64,000 nucleotides of DNA, from the NCBI RefSeq assembly GCF_004187715.1, contig NZ_QZWF01000005.1, positions 124,001 through 188,000 of the forward strand, given 5' to 3'. Source of the stretch: Streptomyces sp. F001 (GTDB taxonomy: Bacteria > Actinomycetota > Actinomycetes > Streptomycetales > Streptomycetaceae). A program made the position numbers and the translations under genes. Under the pieces are notes generated by a model, which worked only from the letters and a program-made list of their open reading frames with translations, was not told where the DNA came from and did not search any database. Positions 1 to 8,679 of this stretch are shown piece by piece (position 1 is the stretch's first letter; each line of letters begins with the position of its first letter).

Positions 1-642
1 ATCGTGTTCGTCACGCACGACTTCGACGAGGCGATCAAGCTCGGCGACCGGATCGCGGTGCTGCGGGAGCGCTCGCACATCGCGCAGTTCGACACCCCGG
101 AGGCGATCCTCACCAACCCGGCGGACGACTTCGTCTCCGGCTTCGTCGGCGCCGGGGCGGCGCTGAAACGGCTGAACCTGACCCGCGTACGGGATGTGGA
201 GATCACCGACTACCCGACGGTGACCGTCGACGACCCGCTCCAGTCCATCTTCAGCCTGCTCCGCTCCAGCGGCACCAACGAGATCCTCCTGCTGGACAAG
301 CGGGGCCGCCCGTACAAGTGGCTCAGACGTGGCGACCTGATGCGGGCCAAGGGCTCGCTGGCGCGCGCGGGCACGCTCGTGTACGACACGGTGACCCGGG
401 ACGCCACGCTGCGGGACGCGCTGGAGGCGGTGCTCACGGACAGCGCCGGGCGGGTGGCGGTGACCGGGCGGCGCGGCGAGTACACCGGCGTCGTCGACAT
501 GGAGACGCTCATCAACTCCGTGCACGAGTTGCTGGAGGCCGACCGGCTGGAGGCCATGGCGCACCAGCACGACCTGGAGGAGGCGAGGGCCGCCCAGACG
601 CATGCCGAGCAGGAGGGCAACGCAGGGGAGGCGAAGGCGTGA
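1..642 (+). CDS. opuCA: Glycine betaine/choline ABC transporter ATPase, C-terminal part
   Basis: Cytoplasmic ATPase subunit of an osmoprotectant (quaternary amine) importer; the 5' end lies outside the window. The visible part opens with the end of the nucleotide-binding domain, including the switch/H-loop (VTHDFDEA). About 130 residues follow that look like a pair of CBS domains, as in OpuCA/ProV proteins, where they sense ionic strength. The C-terminus is charged and helical. The stop overlaps the next gene's GTG by 4 bases (GTGA), showing translational coupling to the permease. The family assignment rests on the CBS tail plus the permease and binding protein that follow. The substrate is inferred, not visible. 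Confidence 0.85.
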   Translation: MVFVTHDFDEAIKLGDRIAVLRERSHIAQFDTPEAILTNPADDFVSGFVGAGAALKRLNLTRVRDVEITDYPTVTVDDPLQSIFSLLRSSGTNEILLLDKRGRPYKWLRRGDLMRAKGSLARAGTLVYDTVTRDATLRDALEAVLTDSAGRVAVTGRRGEYTGVVDMETLINSVHELLEADRLEAMAHQHDLEEARAAQTHAEQEGNAGEAKA

Positions 643-1499
643 CCACCTCTTCGGACCAGAACCGGCCGGCGGGCGAGCACGACGTCGAGGGCCACCCCTA
701 CCTGGAGGAGGGCGAGCTCCCGGACGACCAGGAGCCGCCGCCCCCGCCGAGTCCGACGGCCCCCCGGATCAGCTGGCAGAAGCTGACCGTGCTGCCCGCG
801 TTCCTGGTGGCGCTGCTGCTCGCGACCTGGCTGTGGTTCGCGCAGGCCGACCTGGACACGATCTCCGAGAACGCGCTGTCCGGCGGCCGGGTGTCCAAGG
901 CGCTGTGGCAGCACATCGAACTGACCGTGATCTCCACCTTCTTCGTGCTGATCATCGCCATCCCGCTGGGCATCCTGCTCACCCGCAAGGCCTTCCGCAG
1001 GGCAACCCCGGCGGCCATGGCGATCGCCAACATGGGCCAGGCGACCCCGGCGATCGGCCTGCTCGCCCTGCTGGTGATCTGGCTGGGCATCGGCCGCAGG
1101 GCGGCCCTGATCGGCATCATCGTCTACGCCGTGCTGCCGGTGCTGTCGAACACCATCACCGGCCTGAAGGCCAACGACCCGACCCTGCTGGAGGCCGCGC
1201 GGGGCATCGGCATGTCCCCGACGGGGGTGCTGAGGCAGGTCGAACTCCCCCTGGCGGTCCCACTGATCCTGGCCGGCGTTCGTACGGCGCTGGTCCTGAA
1301 CGTCGGTACGGCGACCCTGGCGGCCTTCGGCGGAGGCGGCGGACTGGGCGTGCTGATCACCACCGGCATCACCAGCCAGCGGATGCCGGTGCTGGTGCTG
1401 GGCTCGATCCTCACCGTCTCGCTGGCCCTGCTGGTGGACTGGATGGCCTCGCTGGCGGAACTGCTGCTGCGGCCGCGGGGGTTGGAGGTGGGGCGATGA
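639..1499 (+). CDS. Osmoprotectant ABC transporter permease
   Basis: Integral membrane permease of the same importer, 286 aa. A Pro-rich acidic cytoplasmic N-terminus of about 45 residues precedes about six hydrophobic segments. The BPD_transp_1 EAA loop is clear: EAARGIGMSPTG, then LPLAVPLI. The GTG start at 639 is chosen because it forms a GTGA overlap with the upstream ATPase gene and leaves out an Arg/Ala-rich stretch that reads like out-of-frame DNA. Its own stop overlaps the ATG of the binding protein by 4 bases. OpuC-type systems usually have two permeases; the other would lie upstream of the window. Confidence 0.88.
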   Translation: MTTSSDQNRPAGEHDVEGHPYLEEGELPDDQEPPPPPSPTAPRISWQKLTVLPAFLVALLLATWLWFAQADLDTISENALSGGRVSKALWQHIELTVISTFFVLIIAIPLGILLTRKAFRRATPAAMAIANMGQATPAIGLLALLVIWLGIGRRAALIGIIVYAVLPVLSNTITGLKANDPTLLEAARGIGMSPTGVLRQVELPLAVPLILAGVRTALVLNVGTATLAAFGGGGGLGVLITTGITSQRMPVLVLGSILTVSLALLVDWMASLAELLLRPRGLEVGR

Positions 1500-2458
1500 G
1501 GCGCGGGTGTCTGCTGCTGGCCGGGCTGCTGGTCGCCGCCTCCGGCTGCGGCCTGACCAGCGGTTCGCCGATGGTGGACGACGTGCAGCCCGGCTCGATC
1601 GGACAGGGCGAGCCGCTGAAGGGCGCCGATCTGACCGTGACGTCGAAGGAGTTCACCGAGCAGCTCATCCTCGGCGCGATCATGGGCATCGCCTTCGAGG
1701 CGGCCGGTGCGAACGTCCTGGACCGCACCGGCATCCAGGGCTCCGTGGGCTCCCGCGAGGCGGTCAAGAGCGGTGACGCGGACGGCGTCTACGAGTACAC
1801 CGGCACCGCCTGGATCACGTACATGGGCAACAGCGAGCCCATCACCGACCCCCGGCAGCAGTGGCAGGCGGTGCACGACGCGGACCTGAGGAACGGCCTG
1901 ACCTGGCTGCCGCCGGCGTCCCTCAACAACACCTACGCCCTGGCGATGAACCAGGCCAACTTCAAGAAGTACGGCACGCGGACCCTCTCCGACGTGGCCG
2001 CCCTGTCCACGTCGAACCCCTCGGCCGTGACGCTGTGCGTGGAGGGCGAGTTCGCCAACCGGGCGGACGGGCTGCCGGGGATGCAGAAGGCGTACGGCAT
2101 GAACATCCCGCCGGCCCGCATCACCCAGATGGACACCGGGATCATCTACACCCAGGCGGCGAAGGGGAGTTGCACCTTCGGGGAGGTGTTCACCACCGAC
2201 GGGCGCATCAAGTCCATGAACCTGGTGGTGATGGAGGACGACCGGAAGTTCTTCCCCAACTACAACGCGGCACCCGTGATCAACACCAAGACACTGAAGG
2301 AGTGGCCGGCGATCACCGGCATCCTCGACCCGATCACGAAGAAGCTGAACAACTCCGTGGCACAGACGCTCAACGCGAAGGTGGACGTCGACGGGGAGGA
2401 TCCGCATCAGGTGGCGCTGGACTGGCTGGTGGAGGAGGGGTTCGTCAAGGAGGGGTGA
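1496..2458 (+). CDS. opuCC: Glycine betaine/choline-binding lipoprotein
   Basis: Extracytoplasmic substrate-binding protein (OpuAC/ProX-type), 320 aa. It begins with a lipoprotein signal ending in the lipobox LVAASGC, so it is predicted to be anchored outside the membrane. The mature part contains the family-like opening TVTSKEFTEQLILG and a periplasmic-binding fold, with the YEYTGTAWITYMG stretch typical of the QAT-binding subgroup. The ATG at 1496 overlaps the permease stop (ATGA). It is the last gene of the operon and converges on the protease gene with only 12 bases between stops. Ligand specificity cannot be read from sequence alone. Confidence 0.88.
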   Translation: MRRGCLLLAGLLVAASGCGLTSGSPMVDDVQPGSIGQGEPLKGADLTVTSKEFTEQLILGAIMGIAFEAAGANVLDRTGIQGSVGSREAVKSGDADGVYEYTGTAWITYMGNSEPITDPRQQWQAVHDADLRNGLTWLPPASLNNTYALAMNQANFKKYGTRTLSDVAALSTSNPSAVTLCVEGEFANRADGLPGMQKAYGMNIPPARITQMDTGIIYTQAAKGSCTFGEVFTTDGRIKSMNLVVMEDDRKFFPNYNAAPVINTKTLKEWPAITGILDPITKKLNNSVAQTLNAKVDVDGEDPHQVALDWLVEEGFVKEG

Positions 2459-2470
2459 GCCGTGCTCGGC

Positions 2471-3262
2471 CTAGCAGCTCGGTACCGAGCCGGTTCCCTT
2501 CTCCAAATTCACCAGGGAGTCCACCGCCCCCTTCAGCGTGGTCACCGGAATCAGCCGCAGCCCCTTCGGCAGTTCCGACTTGGCGTCGGAGCATTCGGCC
2601 CGCGGCACCAGGAACACCGTCGCCCCGTCCCGCCGAGCGGCCTGCGTCTTCAGGGCCACACCGCCCACCGCGCCGACCGTGCCGTCGGCGTCGATCGTCC
2701 CCGTACCGGCGATGGTGCGGCCGCCCGTGAGGTCGCCGCCGCTGCCGTCGCCGTCGAGCTTGTCGACGATGCCCAGGGAGAACAGCAGGCCGGCGCTGGG
2801 GCCGCCGACGTCGGCGAGTTCGAGGTCGACCTTGATGTTCTCGTCGCCCCGGTCCAGGTAGGTCAGCGCGGCCCGGGTCGCCTCGTCCTGGGACTGGCGC
2901 ATCTGGGCCTCGTTGTGCCGCTCGATCTCCTTGACGCTGTCACCGCTCGGATAGACCGCGTCGCGCGGCATGACGGCCTGGTCGGTACGCCACCAGGCGT
3001 CGATCACATCGCCGAGCGAGATGTGCGCGTCCGGGTTGGTCGCCTCGATCGTCGTCATCCGCAGCTGCCCGCTCGTGTCCCGGGTCGGGGCACCGGAGAT
3101 CGTGATCACCGGCGTGCCCTGGTCATCGCCGAGGACGTTCGCCGTCATCCCGGGCTGCGCCACCGAGAACGGCAGCGGCGCGAACACCGCCGTGGCGATC
3201 AGGCCCACGACGGGCAGAGCGCAGACGGCGAGAGCCTGGGAGCGTGTGAGACGAGAGAGCAC
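2471..3262 (-). CDS. Membrane-anchored Lon-like (S16) serine protease, YlbL type
   Basis: Predicted membrane-tethered protease of 263 aa. An N-terminal hydrophobic segment (about residues 10-32) is followed by an extracytoplasmic region. The C-terminal Lon-type proteolytic domain shows the Ser/Lys dyad: Ser156 in GGPSAG and Lys205 in GGVALKTQAA. Related bacterial proteins often carry a PDZ domain between anchor and protease; a well-formed PDZ is not obvious in the 110 residues available here. It stands alone on the minus strand, convergent with the OpuC operon. The substrate is unknown. Confidence 0.8.
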   Translation of the reverse strand: MLSRLTRSQALAVCALPVVGLIATAVFAPLPFSVAQPGMTANVLGDDQGTPVITISGAPTRDTSGQLRMTTIEATNPDAHISLGDVIDAWWRTDQAVMPRDAVYPSGDSVKEIERHNEAQMRQSQDEATRAALTYLDRGDENIKVDLELADVGGPSAGLLFSLGIVDKLDGDGSGGDLTGGRTIAGTGTIDADGTVGAVGGVALKTQAARRDGATVFLVPRAECSDAKSELPKGLRLIPVTTLKGAVDSLVNLEKGTGSVPSC

Positions 3263-3318
3263 GAGGTCAATCTAACGCGACGGCGTGTTCGAGCCGCCCC
3301 CGGTTCGGATCACGCCGG

Positions 3319-3960
3319 TCAGCGCAGCGCCTCCGCCACCTCGCGTGCCGCGTCCACGACCCGCGGGCCGACCCGCTCCGGCACCGCGTCCGCCAGCATC
3401 ACGACCCCGACGCTGCCCTCGACCCCGGTGACCCCGACCAACGGCGCGGCGGCCCCACAGGCCCCTGCCTCCAACTCCCCCTGCGTCAGGGTGTACCCGG
3501 GTTCACCGGCCGGCCGCTGCCGGGCAGAGAGGATCGCCTTGCCGGCGGCGCCACGTTCCAGCGAATGCCGGAAGCCCGCCCGGTAGGCCACGTGATAGTC
3601 CGTCCAGGTCGGTTCGACGACGGCGACGGCGAGCGCCTCGGCCCCGTCCACCAGCGTCAGATGCGCGGTCGCGCCGATGTCCTCGGCCAGCGACCGCAGC
3701 GCCGGCAGCGCAGCCTCCCGTACCAGCGGATGCACCTGGCGTCCGAGCCCCAGCACACCCAGCCCGACCCGGGCACGTCCGCCCAGGTCACGACGTACGA
3801 GCGCATGCTGCTCCAGCGTGGCCAGCAGCCGGTACACCACGGTCCGGTTCACGCCCAGTTTGGTGGACAGTTCGGTGACGGTCAGCCCGTGGTCGGTGTC
3901 GGCCAGCAGTTTGAGGACGCGCAGTCCCCGGTCGAGCGTCTGAGAGGTCTCCGCGGTCAC
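3319..3960 (-). CDS. IclR-family transcriptional regulator
   Basis: DNA-binding regulator, 213 aa. The N-terminal winged helix-turn-helix (about residues 8-65) contains TVTELSTKLGVNRTVVYRLL, and an IclR effector-binding domain follows. The GTG at 3960 is chosen because AAAGGAG lies 8 bases upstream. Upstream in-frame codons (to 4299) are Arg-rich and unlikely to be translated. At 213 residues it is shorter than the usual 250 or so, with the effector domain slightly reduced. No adjacent catabolic operon indicates a target, so autoregulation or a distant regulon is equally possible. Confidence 0.8.
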   Translation of the reverse strand: MTAETSQTLDRGLRVLKLLADTDHGLTVTELSTKLGVNRTVVYRLLATLEQHALVRRDLGGRARVGLGVLGLGRQVHPLVREAALPALRSLAEDIGATAHLTLVDGAEALAVAVVEPTWTDYHVAYRAGFRHSLERGAAGKAILSARQRPAGEPGYTLTQGELEAGACGAAAPLVGVTGVEGSVGVVMLADAVPERVGPRVVDAAREVAEALR

Positions 3961-4363
3961 GACGCCCACTCCTTTGGTGGTGAGGTCGACAGCCCCCTCG
4001 CGGCGGATGCGTCGCCGAGTCCCGTCAGCGACGCGCTTCAGAGGCTGCCGATCGGCTGACGGCCCGGCCGGTGGTCCGGACCCAGTCGCTTCACGGCTGC
4101 GCTCCGCGGCGGCGCTGCCACGGGGCGTGTGCGTAGCGGGACAGTAGCGAAGGGGGTTCGCTGAGCGGAAGGCTCCGTCCAGAATCCGGGCAGTGGCCGG
4201 TACGGACTGTTTTGATTTGCGGCGATATGTACGCCCCCAAGGGGCGCGGGGCTGTAGTCGATATGCGGCTACCGCCGCGTGGGCGCGACCAGCCCTCACC
4301 GGGCCGCAGCCGAAGCGCGCCAGGTGCCCCCCGAAAAGACCAGCTCAGGCACAGCGCCCAGCG
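3961..4363. other. Intergenic region, IclR gene to helicase
   Basis: About 400 bases with no convincing gene. The left end carries the IclR ribosome-binding site and presumably its promoter. The part around 4230-4310 (CCCCCAAGGGGCGCGGGG, then a GC-rich stretch) resembles a short extragenic sequence that I recall as recurrent between Streptomyces genes. No clear terminator for the helicase gene was found. Confidence 0.5.
4232..4312. repeat. Possible Streptomyces repetitive extragenic element
   Basis: A non-coding stretch with internal inverted character: CGCCCC-AAGG-GGCGCGGGG, then CGGCTACCGCCG and GGGCGCGACCAGCC. I recognise this wording from many Streptomyces intergenic regions, but there is only one copy in this window, so the repetitive nature is recollection and not observed here. 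Confidence 0.3.
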
Positions 4364-6154
4364 TCACCGCATCCGGGTGGCCCACTCCTGCACCTTGGCG
4401 ATCCGCTGCCGCAGTTGCCCGGCCGTGGCCTCCGCGCTCGGCGGGCCGCCGCAGACCCGGCGCAGTTCGGTGTGGATGACGCCGTGCGGCTTGCCGCTCT
4501 GGTGGACGTACGCCCCGACCATGGTGTTGAGCTGTCGGCGCAGCTCCATCAGCTCCTTGTGCGAGACCACCGGCCGCCGCTCGGCGGGCAGTTCGAGCAG
4601 GTCGGCCTCGGCGTCCGGCTTCTTGCGGCTGTGTGCGATCTGCCGGGCCTGCCGCTTCTGCAGCAGCAGCTGCACCTGCTCGGGCTCCAGCAGTCCGGGG
4701 ATGCCCAGGTAGTCCTGCTCCTCTTCGCTCCCCGGGTGGGCCTGCATACCGAACTCGGCGCCGTTGTACATGACCCGGTCGAAGACGGCGTCCGACTCGA
4801 GGGCCTCGAAGGGGAGCATGTCCTGCTCGCCGGTGTCCTCGTCCTGCTGCTTCTCGGCCTCCTGGAGGAGCTTCTCCTCCTCGGCGTACGGGTCCTCCTC
4901 GCCGTCCTTCTTCGGCTTGTCGAGGACGTGGTCGCGCTCGCGCTCCATCTCGTTGGCAAAGGAGAGCAGGTCGGGCACGGTCGGCAGGAACACGGACGCG
5001 GTCTCGCCGCGCCTGCGGGACCGTACGAAACGCCCGACGGCCTGCGCGAAGAAGAGCGGCGTCGAGATGGTGGTGGCGTACACCCCGACCGCGAGCCTCG
5101 GCACGTCGACGCCCTCGGACACCATCCGCACCGCGACCATCCAGCGGTCGGTGTTGTTGCTGAACTCGTCGATCCGGTCGGAGGCGCCGGCGTCGTCGGA
5201 CAGGACGAGGGTCGCCTTGTTGCCGGTGATGTCCCGGATGAGCTTGGCGTAGGCGCGCGCCGAGTCCTGGTCGGAGGCGATGACGAGGGCGCCCGCGTCC
5301 GGGATGGCCTTCCTGACCTCGGTCAGCCGCTGGTCGGCGGCGCGCAGCACGGCAGGCATCCACTCGCCGCGCGGGTCGAGCGCGGTACGCCAGGCCTGGC
5401 TGATCGCGTCCTTGGTCATGGGCTCGCCGAGCCGGGCCTCGATCTCGTCCCCGGCCTTGGTGCGCCAGCGCATGTTGCCGCTGTAGGAGAGGAAGATGAC
5501 GGGCCGCACGACGTGGTCGGCGAGCGCGTTGCCGTACCCGTAGGTGTAGTCGGCGGCCGACCGCCGGATCCCGTCGTTCCCCTCCTCGTACGTCACGAAG
5601 GGGATGGGGTTGGTGTCGGACCGGAAGGGCGTACCGGTGAGCGCGAGCCGGCGGGTCGCGGGCTCGAAGGCCTCGAGACAGGCCTCACCCCAGGACTTGC
5701 TGTCACCGGCGTGGTGGATCTCGTCGAGGATGACGAGGGTCTTGCGCTGCTCGACGCGGTTGCGGTGCAGCATGGGGCGGACGCCGACGCCCGCGTAGGT
5801 GACCGCAACACCGTGGTACTCCCTGCTGAGCGGGCCCGCGCTGTACTCCGGGTCGAGCTTGATCCCTATCCGCGCCGCGGCCTCCGCCCACTGCTTCTTC
5901 AGATGCTCGGTGGGCGCGACCACGGTGACCTGCTGCACGACGTGGTGGTGCAGCAGCCAGGACGCCAGCGTCAGCGCGAAGGTCGTCTTGCCGGCGCCGG
6001 GGGTGGCGACCGCGAGGAAGTCACGCGGCTGCTCCTGGATGTACTTCTCCATCGCACCCTGCTGCCAGGCACGCAGCTTGCTGGCGGTACCCCAGGGGGC
6101 GCGGCCGGGGAACGCGGGCGAGAGGTGATGGGAGGACGAGGAGGAAGCAGACAC
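4364..6154 (-). CDS. DEAD/DEAH-box superfamily 2 helicase
   Basis: Cytoplasmic SF2 helicase, 596 aa, of the type related to restriction-enzyme helicases (ResIII/SSL2-like). Visible motifs in order are Walker A TPGAGKT (about residue 50), motif II DEIHHAGD, motif III LTGTPFR, motif V EGVDVPRL and motif VI QAVGRFVRSRR. An acidic Glu/Lys-rich insertion follows motif VI, and the C-terminal 200 residues match no domain I know. The start is MSASSSSS. It stands alone, so there is no methylase or nuclease partner to suggest a restriction system. It is probably a nucleic-acid maintenance enzyme. Confidence 0.85.
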   Translation of the reverse strand: MSASSSSSHHLSPAFPGRAPWGTASKLRAWQQGAMEKYIQEQPRDFLAVATPGAGKTTFALTLASWLLHHHVVQQVTVVAPTEHLKKQWAEAAARIGIKLDPEYSAGPLSREYHGVAVTYAGVGVRPMLHRNRVEQRKTLVILDEIHHAGDSKSWGEACLEAFEPATRRLALTGTPFRSDTNPIPFVTYEEGNDGIRRSAADYTYGYGNALADHVVRPVIFLSYSGNMRWRTKAGDEIEARLGEPMTKDAISQAWRTALDPRGEWMPAVLRAADQRLTEVRKAIPDAGALVIASDQDSARAYAKLIRDITGNKATLVLSDDAGASDRIDEFSNNTDRWMVAVRMVSEGVDVPRLAVGVYATTISTPLFFAQAVGRFVRSRRRGETASVFLPTVPDLLSFANEMERERDHVLDKPKKDGEEDPYAEEEKLLQEAEKQQDEDTGEQDMLPFEALESDAVFDRVMYNGAEFGMQAHPGSEEEQDYLGIPGLLEPEQVQLLLQKRQARQIAHSRKKPDAEADLLELPAERRPVVSHKELMELRRQLNTMVGAYVHQSGKPHGVIHTELRRVCGGPPSAEATAGQLRQRIAKVQEWATRMR

Positions 6155-6341
6155 AGGGGCGGGCCCGGAGGGCCCTCCGTTGAGGGTGGTGGCGGCGACG
6201 GGCGGGAGGTAGTCACGGTCTCCGGGGGGGGGTCGGGCGGCTCGGCTGGGTAGGACAACCGGGCCACCCTACCGGCGGGCGACTCCCGCCAAGCGGCGAA
6301 CCACCCTGGGTCGTCCGTGGGTGGGATCGACGTCACACCAG

Positions 6342-6722
6342 CTACTCGGCGAGCTCCCGCAACGCCTCGGAGATGCCCTTGACTTCGTCCAGGCTGCCTG
6401 TGGCCACCGCGATCACCAGGCGCTCGGCGGCATCGATGTCCGGCCGCAGCTGCACCTCGTTCAGTGCAAGAAAGACCACGCATGACGTCCACGCCGTGCG
6501 CTTGTTCCCGTCGACGAAGGGGTGATTGATCGCCAGCGATTGCAGGAGCGCCGCCGCCTTGTCGAACAGGTCGGTGTAGGCCTCCTGCCCGAACATCGAA
6601 GCCGAAGGGCGATGCACGGCCGACTCCAGCAGGCCCGCATCACGCACGACGACGTCCTGGTCATCGACTGCGAGCTCTGCGATGGCCAGGACATCCTCGG
6701 CCGACAGGTAGATACAGGTCAC
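6342..6722 (-). CDS. doc: Doc-type (Fic fold) toxin
   Basis: Small toxin of 126 aa in the Fic/Doc family; Doc proteins phosphorylate EF-Tu and arrest translation. The catalytic loop HPFVDGNKRTAW (His67 to Trp78) has the Doc-style GNKR ending rather than the GNGR of AMPylating Fic enzymes. Its ATG overlaps the upstream antitoxin stop by 4 bases, the standard arrangement. It is the second gene of a two-gene operon. It appears intact; the length is normal for Doc. Confidence 0.88.
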   Translation of the reverse strand: MTCIYLSAEDVLAIAELAVDDQDVVVRDAGLLESAVHRPSASMFGQEAYTDLFDKAAALLQSLAINHPFVDGNKRTAWTSCVVFLALNEVQLRPDIDAAERLVIAVATGSLDEVKGISEALRELAE

Positions 6723-6919
6723 TTGAGCCGCTCCAGCAGCTCAGCCCACTTGACGGTCTGTTCCTTGGCGGCCTTGCGGACAAGTACTTCGTGCGCCGTC
6801 CGGGCCAGGTAGTCGTCCACAGCCCTCAGCAGTATGGCGTGCATACTGACGCCCTCCTCTTCGGCCCGCAGCTTCAGAGCTTCCGTCTGGTCGTCGCGAA
6901 GACGCAGGTTCATTGCCAT
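6719..6919 (-). CDS. Ribbon-helix-helix-like antitoxin of the Doc pair
   Basis: Partner antitoxin, 66 aa from the ATG at 6919. The N-terminal half (MNLRLRDDQTEALK...GVSMHAILLRAVDDYL) is a likely ribbon-helix-helix DNA-binding region; the charged C-terminus would wrap the toxin. Start choice is uncertain. ATG 6919 and ATG 6913 lack a clear Shine-Dalgarno, whereas GTG 6937 sits 6 bases after a -10-like TATGAC and could be a leaderless start, adding six residues. Two GGTACCAC sites overlap the promoter, consistent with autoregulation by the toxin-antitoxin complex. Confidence 0.75.
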   Translation of the reverse strand: MAMNLRLRDDQTEALKLRAEEEGVSMHAILLRAVDDYLARTAHEVLVRKAAKEQTVKWAELLERLK

Positions 6920-6927
6920 ACCAAAAC

Positions 6928-6959
6928 GGTACCACACGCTGGTGTCATAGTGGTACCAC
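6928..6959 (-). promoter_or_regulatory. Promoter/operator of the toxin-antitoxin operon
   Basis: The octamer GGTACCAC occurs at 6928-6935 and 6952-6959, 24 bp apart (about two helical turns). The second lies in a perfect 10-bp palindrome, GTGGTACCAC (6950-6959). On the minus strand a -10-like TATGAC lies between them. Paired operators around a promoter are typical of RHH antitoxin autoregulation; binding itself is inferred. Confidence 0.5.
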
Positions 6960-8411
6960 TCAGGGCGTTGGCTTCCGCAACCGCGTACTCACCCAAGCCC
7001 CCACCAACGCCACCCCCGCCATCGGCAGGAACACGGCAGCGAAGGCGGCCGGATGCGAACCCGTGGCCTCGGTCGCCGCGTGCGTCACTGAGCCGCCCCC
7101 GAGGGCCGCGAAGGCCGCGCCGCCCGCCGAGAGGAGGACGACGTTGGAGAGGCCGTCGGAGATCTGGAGGGCGGCGGAGTTGGTGCCGGCCTCCTCGGGA
7201 GCGGAGAGGTGGAGGAGCAGAACGCTGGTGGAGGAGATCACCAGGCCCATCCCGAAGCAGCCGAAGCCCCAGGCCACGGCCACGATCCACACCGGCACGG
7301 AGTCGATGAGCACGCTCGGCGCGGTGGCGATCGCCGCGGCGACCAGCACCATCCCCAGCGTCACCAGGCGTTCGCGGTACGGCTCGAGGCGCGGACGCGA
7401 CTGCATCCATGAGCCGAGTGCCCAGGTCGCCCCGCCCGCCGCCAGCGAGAAGCCGGCCAGCGTCGGCGACAGCCCCCGCTGAGTCACCAGCATCAGCGGC
7501 ACGAAGGACTCCGCGGCGATGAAGGACCCGGCGGCGACACCGCGCAGCAGCACCACGGAGGGCAATCCGCGGGCTGCCCGGTAAGTGCCGCGCGGGAGCA
7601 GGCCCAGCACCGCCGGTACGAGCAGCGCAGCACCGGCGACGCCGGGCAGCAGCGAGAGCCAGCGCAGATCCTGGGCGGCGTACTGGAGCAGGCCCGCGCC
7701 GAGGGAGATGCCGAGGGCGAGCCGGATCCGGCGGCGGTCGAAGGAACTCTCCCCGGTCTCCTTCGTCACCGGCCCGGCCGCGCGCCTGCGTATCTGGGGC
7801 AGCGCAAGGGCCAGCGGGAGCAGGACGAGCAGCGGGATCCCGACGAACACCCAACGCCAGCCCAGGTGTTCGGTCACCGCGCCCGACGCGAGGGGGCCGA
7901 CCACGGACGGAACGGCCCAGCTCGCCGCGAACGCCGCCATGATCGCCGGCCGCAGCCGCTCCGGATAGGCGCGGCCCACGACGACGTACAGCGCGACGAT
8001 GACCAGCCCGCCGCCGAGCCCCTGCACCGCCCGCCCGAGAATGAACGGCCACATCGCAGCCGCGGTCCCGGACAGCAGCAGCCCCGTGGCGAACGCCGCG
8101 ATACCCGTGGTCAGCGCGCCGAGCGGGCCGCGCCGGTCCGACCACTGACCGGCGAGCACCATCCCGAACAGACTGGTCGTGAAGTACCCCGAGAACGCGA
8201 ACGCGTACAGCGACACACCGTCCAGCTCCCGCGCCGCGACCGGCATCGCCGTGCCGACCGCCGTCGCCTCGAAGGCGATCAGCAGCACGACGGAGACGAT
8301 CCCGACGCTGAGCGCCCGGTAGGACCGGCTCAGCACACTGTCACTGTCGGGTTCCGACGGGACGGTGCGGGTGTCTGCGACGTCGGTGTCGCGGGGGTCC
8401 AGGGCAGCCAT
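6960..8411 (-). CDS. MFS drug/metabolite exporter
   Basis: Inner-membrane major facilitator transporter, 483 aa, with 12 or more hydrophobic helices. The motif-A-like loop GQWSDRRGP after the second/third helix and RAVQGLGGGL place it among drug:H+ antiporter-like MFS proteins. Start ATG 8411 (MAALDPRD) is chosen over the upstream ATG at 8432. No good ribosome-binding site is visible, but TACGCT 7 bases upstream could serve as a -10 for a leaderless message. It ends 23 bases from the antitoxin promoter. The substrate is unknown and no neighbouring regulator is evident. Confidence 0.83.
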   Translation of the reverse strand: MAALDPRDTDVADTRTVPSEPDSDSVLSRSYRALSVGIVSVVLLIAFEATAVGTAMPVAARELDGVSLYAFAFSGYFTTSLFGMVLAGQWSDRRGPLGALTTGIAAFATGLLLSGTAAAMWPFILGRAVQGLGGGLVIVALYVVVGRAYPERLRPAIMAAFAASWAVPSVVGPLASGAVTEHLGWRWVFVGIPLLVLLPLALALPQIRRRAAGPVTKETGESSFDRRRIRLALGISLGAGLLQYAAQDLRWLSLLPGVAGAALLVPAVLGLLPRGTYRAARGLPSVVLLRGVAAGSFIAAESFVPLMLVTQRGLSPTLAGFSLAAGGATWALGSWMQSRPRLEPYRERLVTLGMVLVAAAIATAPSVLIDSVPVWIVAVAWGFGCFGMGLVISSTSVLLLHLSAPEEAGTNSAALQISDGLSNVVLLSAGGAAFAALGGGSVTHAATEATGSHPAAFAAVFLPMAGVALVGAWVSTRLRKPTP

Positions 8412-8593
8412 GTACGCCAGCGTAAGGGGCACAACCTGATGTGACCCCTGTCGGGAGACGGTGGTGGACTCAGCCCATGGTCGTAGGCCCGCAGGCCCTT
8501 CCTGGGCTTTTGTGAACGCCGTATGGCAGTCCCATTGCAGCGCCCCGGCTTTCCTTGAGGCCCGCGTCGGCCGGCCCTACCTTCGAATCACAC

Positions 8594-8668
8594 GGCCGTG
8601 TGCCCGAGTGGTTGAGGGGCTCGCCTGCAAAGCGAGTTACGTCGGTTCGATTCCGATCACGGCCTCCA
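8594..8668 (+). tRNA. tRNA-Cys (anticodon GCA)
   Basis: Complete cloverleaf. The acceptor arm GGCCGTG (8594-8600) pairs with CACGGCC (8658-8664). The anticodon stem-loop is CTCGC-CTGCAAA-GCGAG with anticodon GCA. The T-arm is TCGGTTCGATTCCGA. The discriminator is T, as required for tRNA-Cys, and CCA is encoded (8666-8668). No direct repeat of the 3' end was found nearby, so there is no sign of an integrated element. Confidence 0.95.
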
Positions 8669-8679
8669 CGCCAGCCATG

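Noticed and set aside
4193..6253. Long plus-strand frame opposite the helicase
   Set aside because: Composition is typical of antisense reading (Leu/Val/Gly/Asp runs), and the minus strand carries all helicase motifs.
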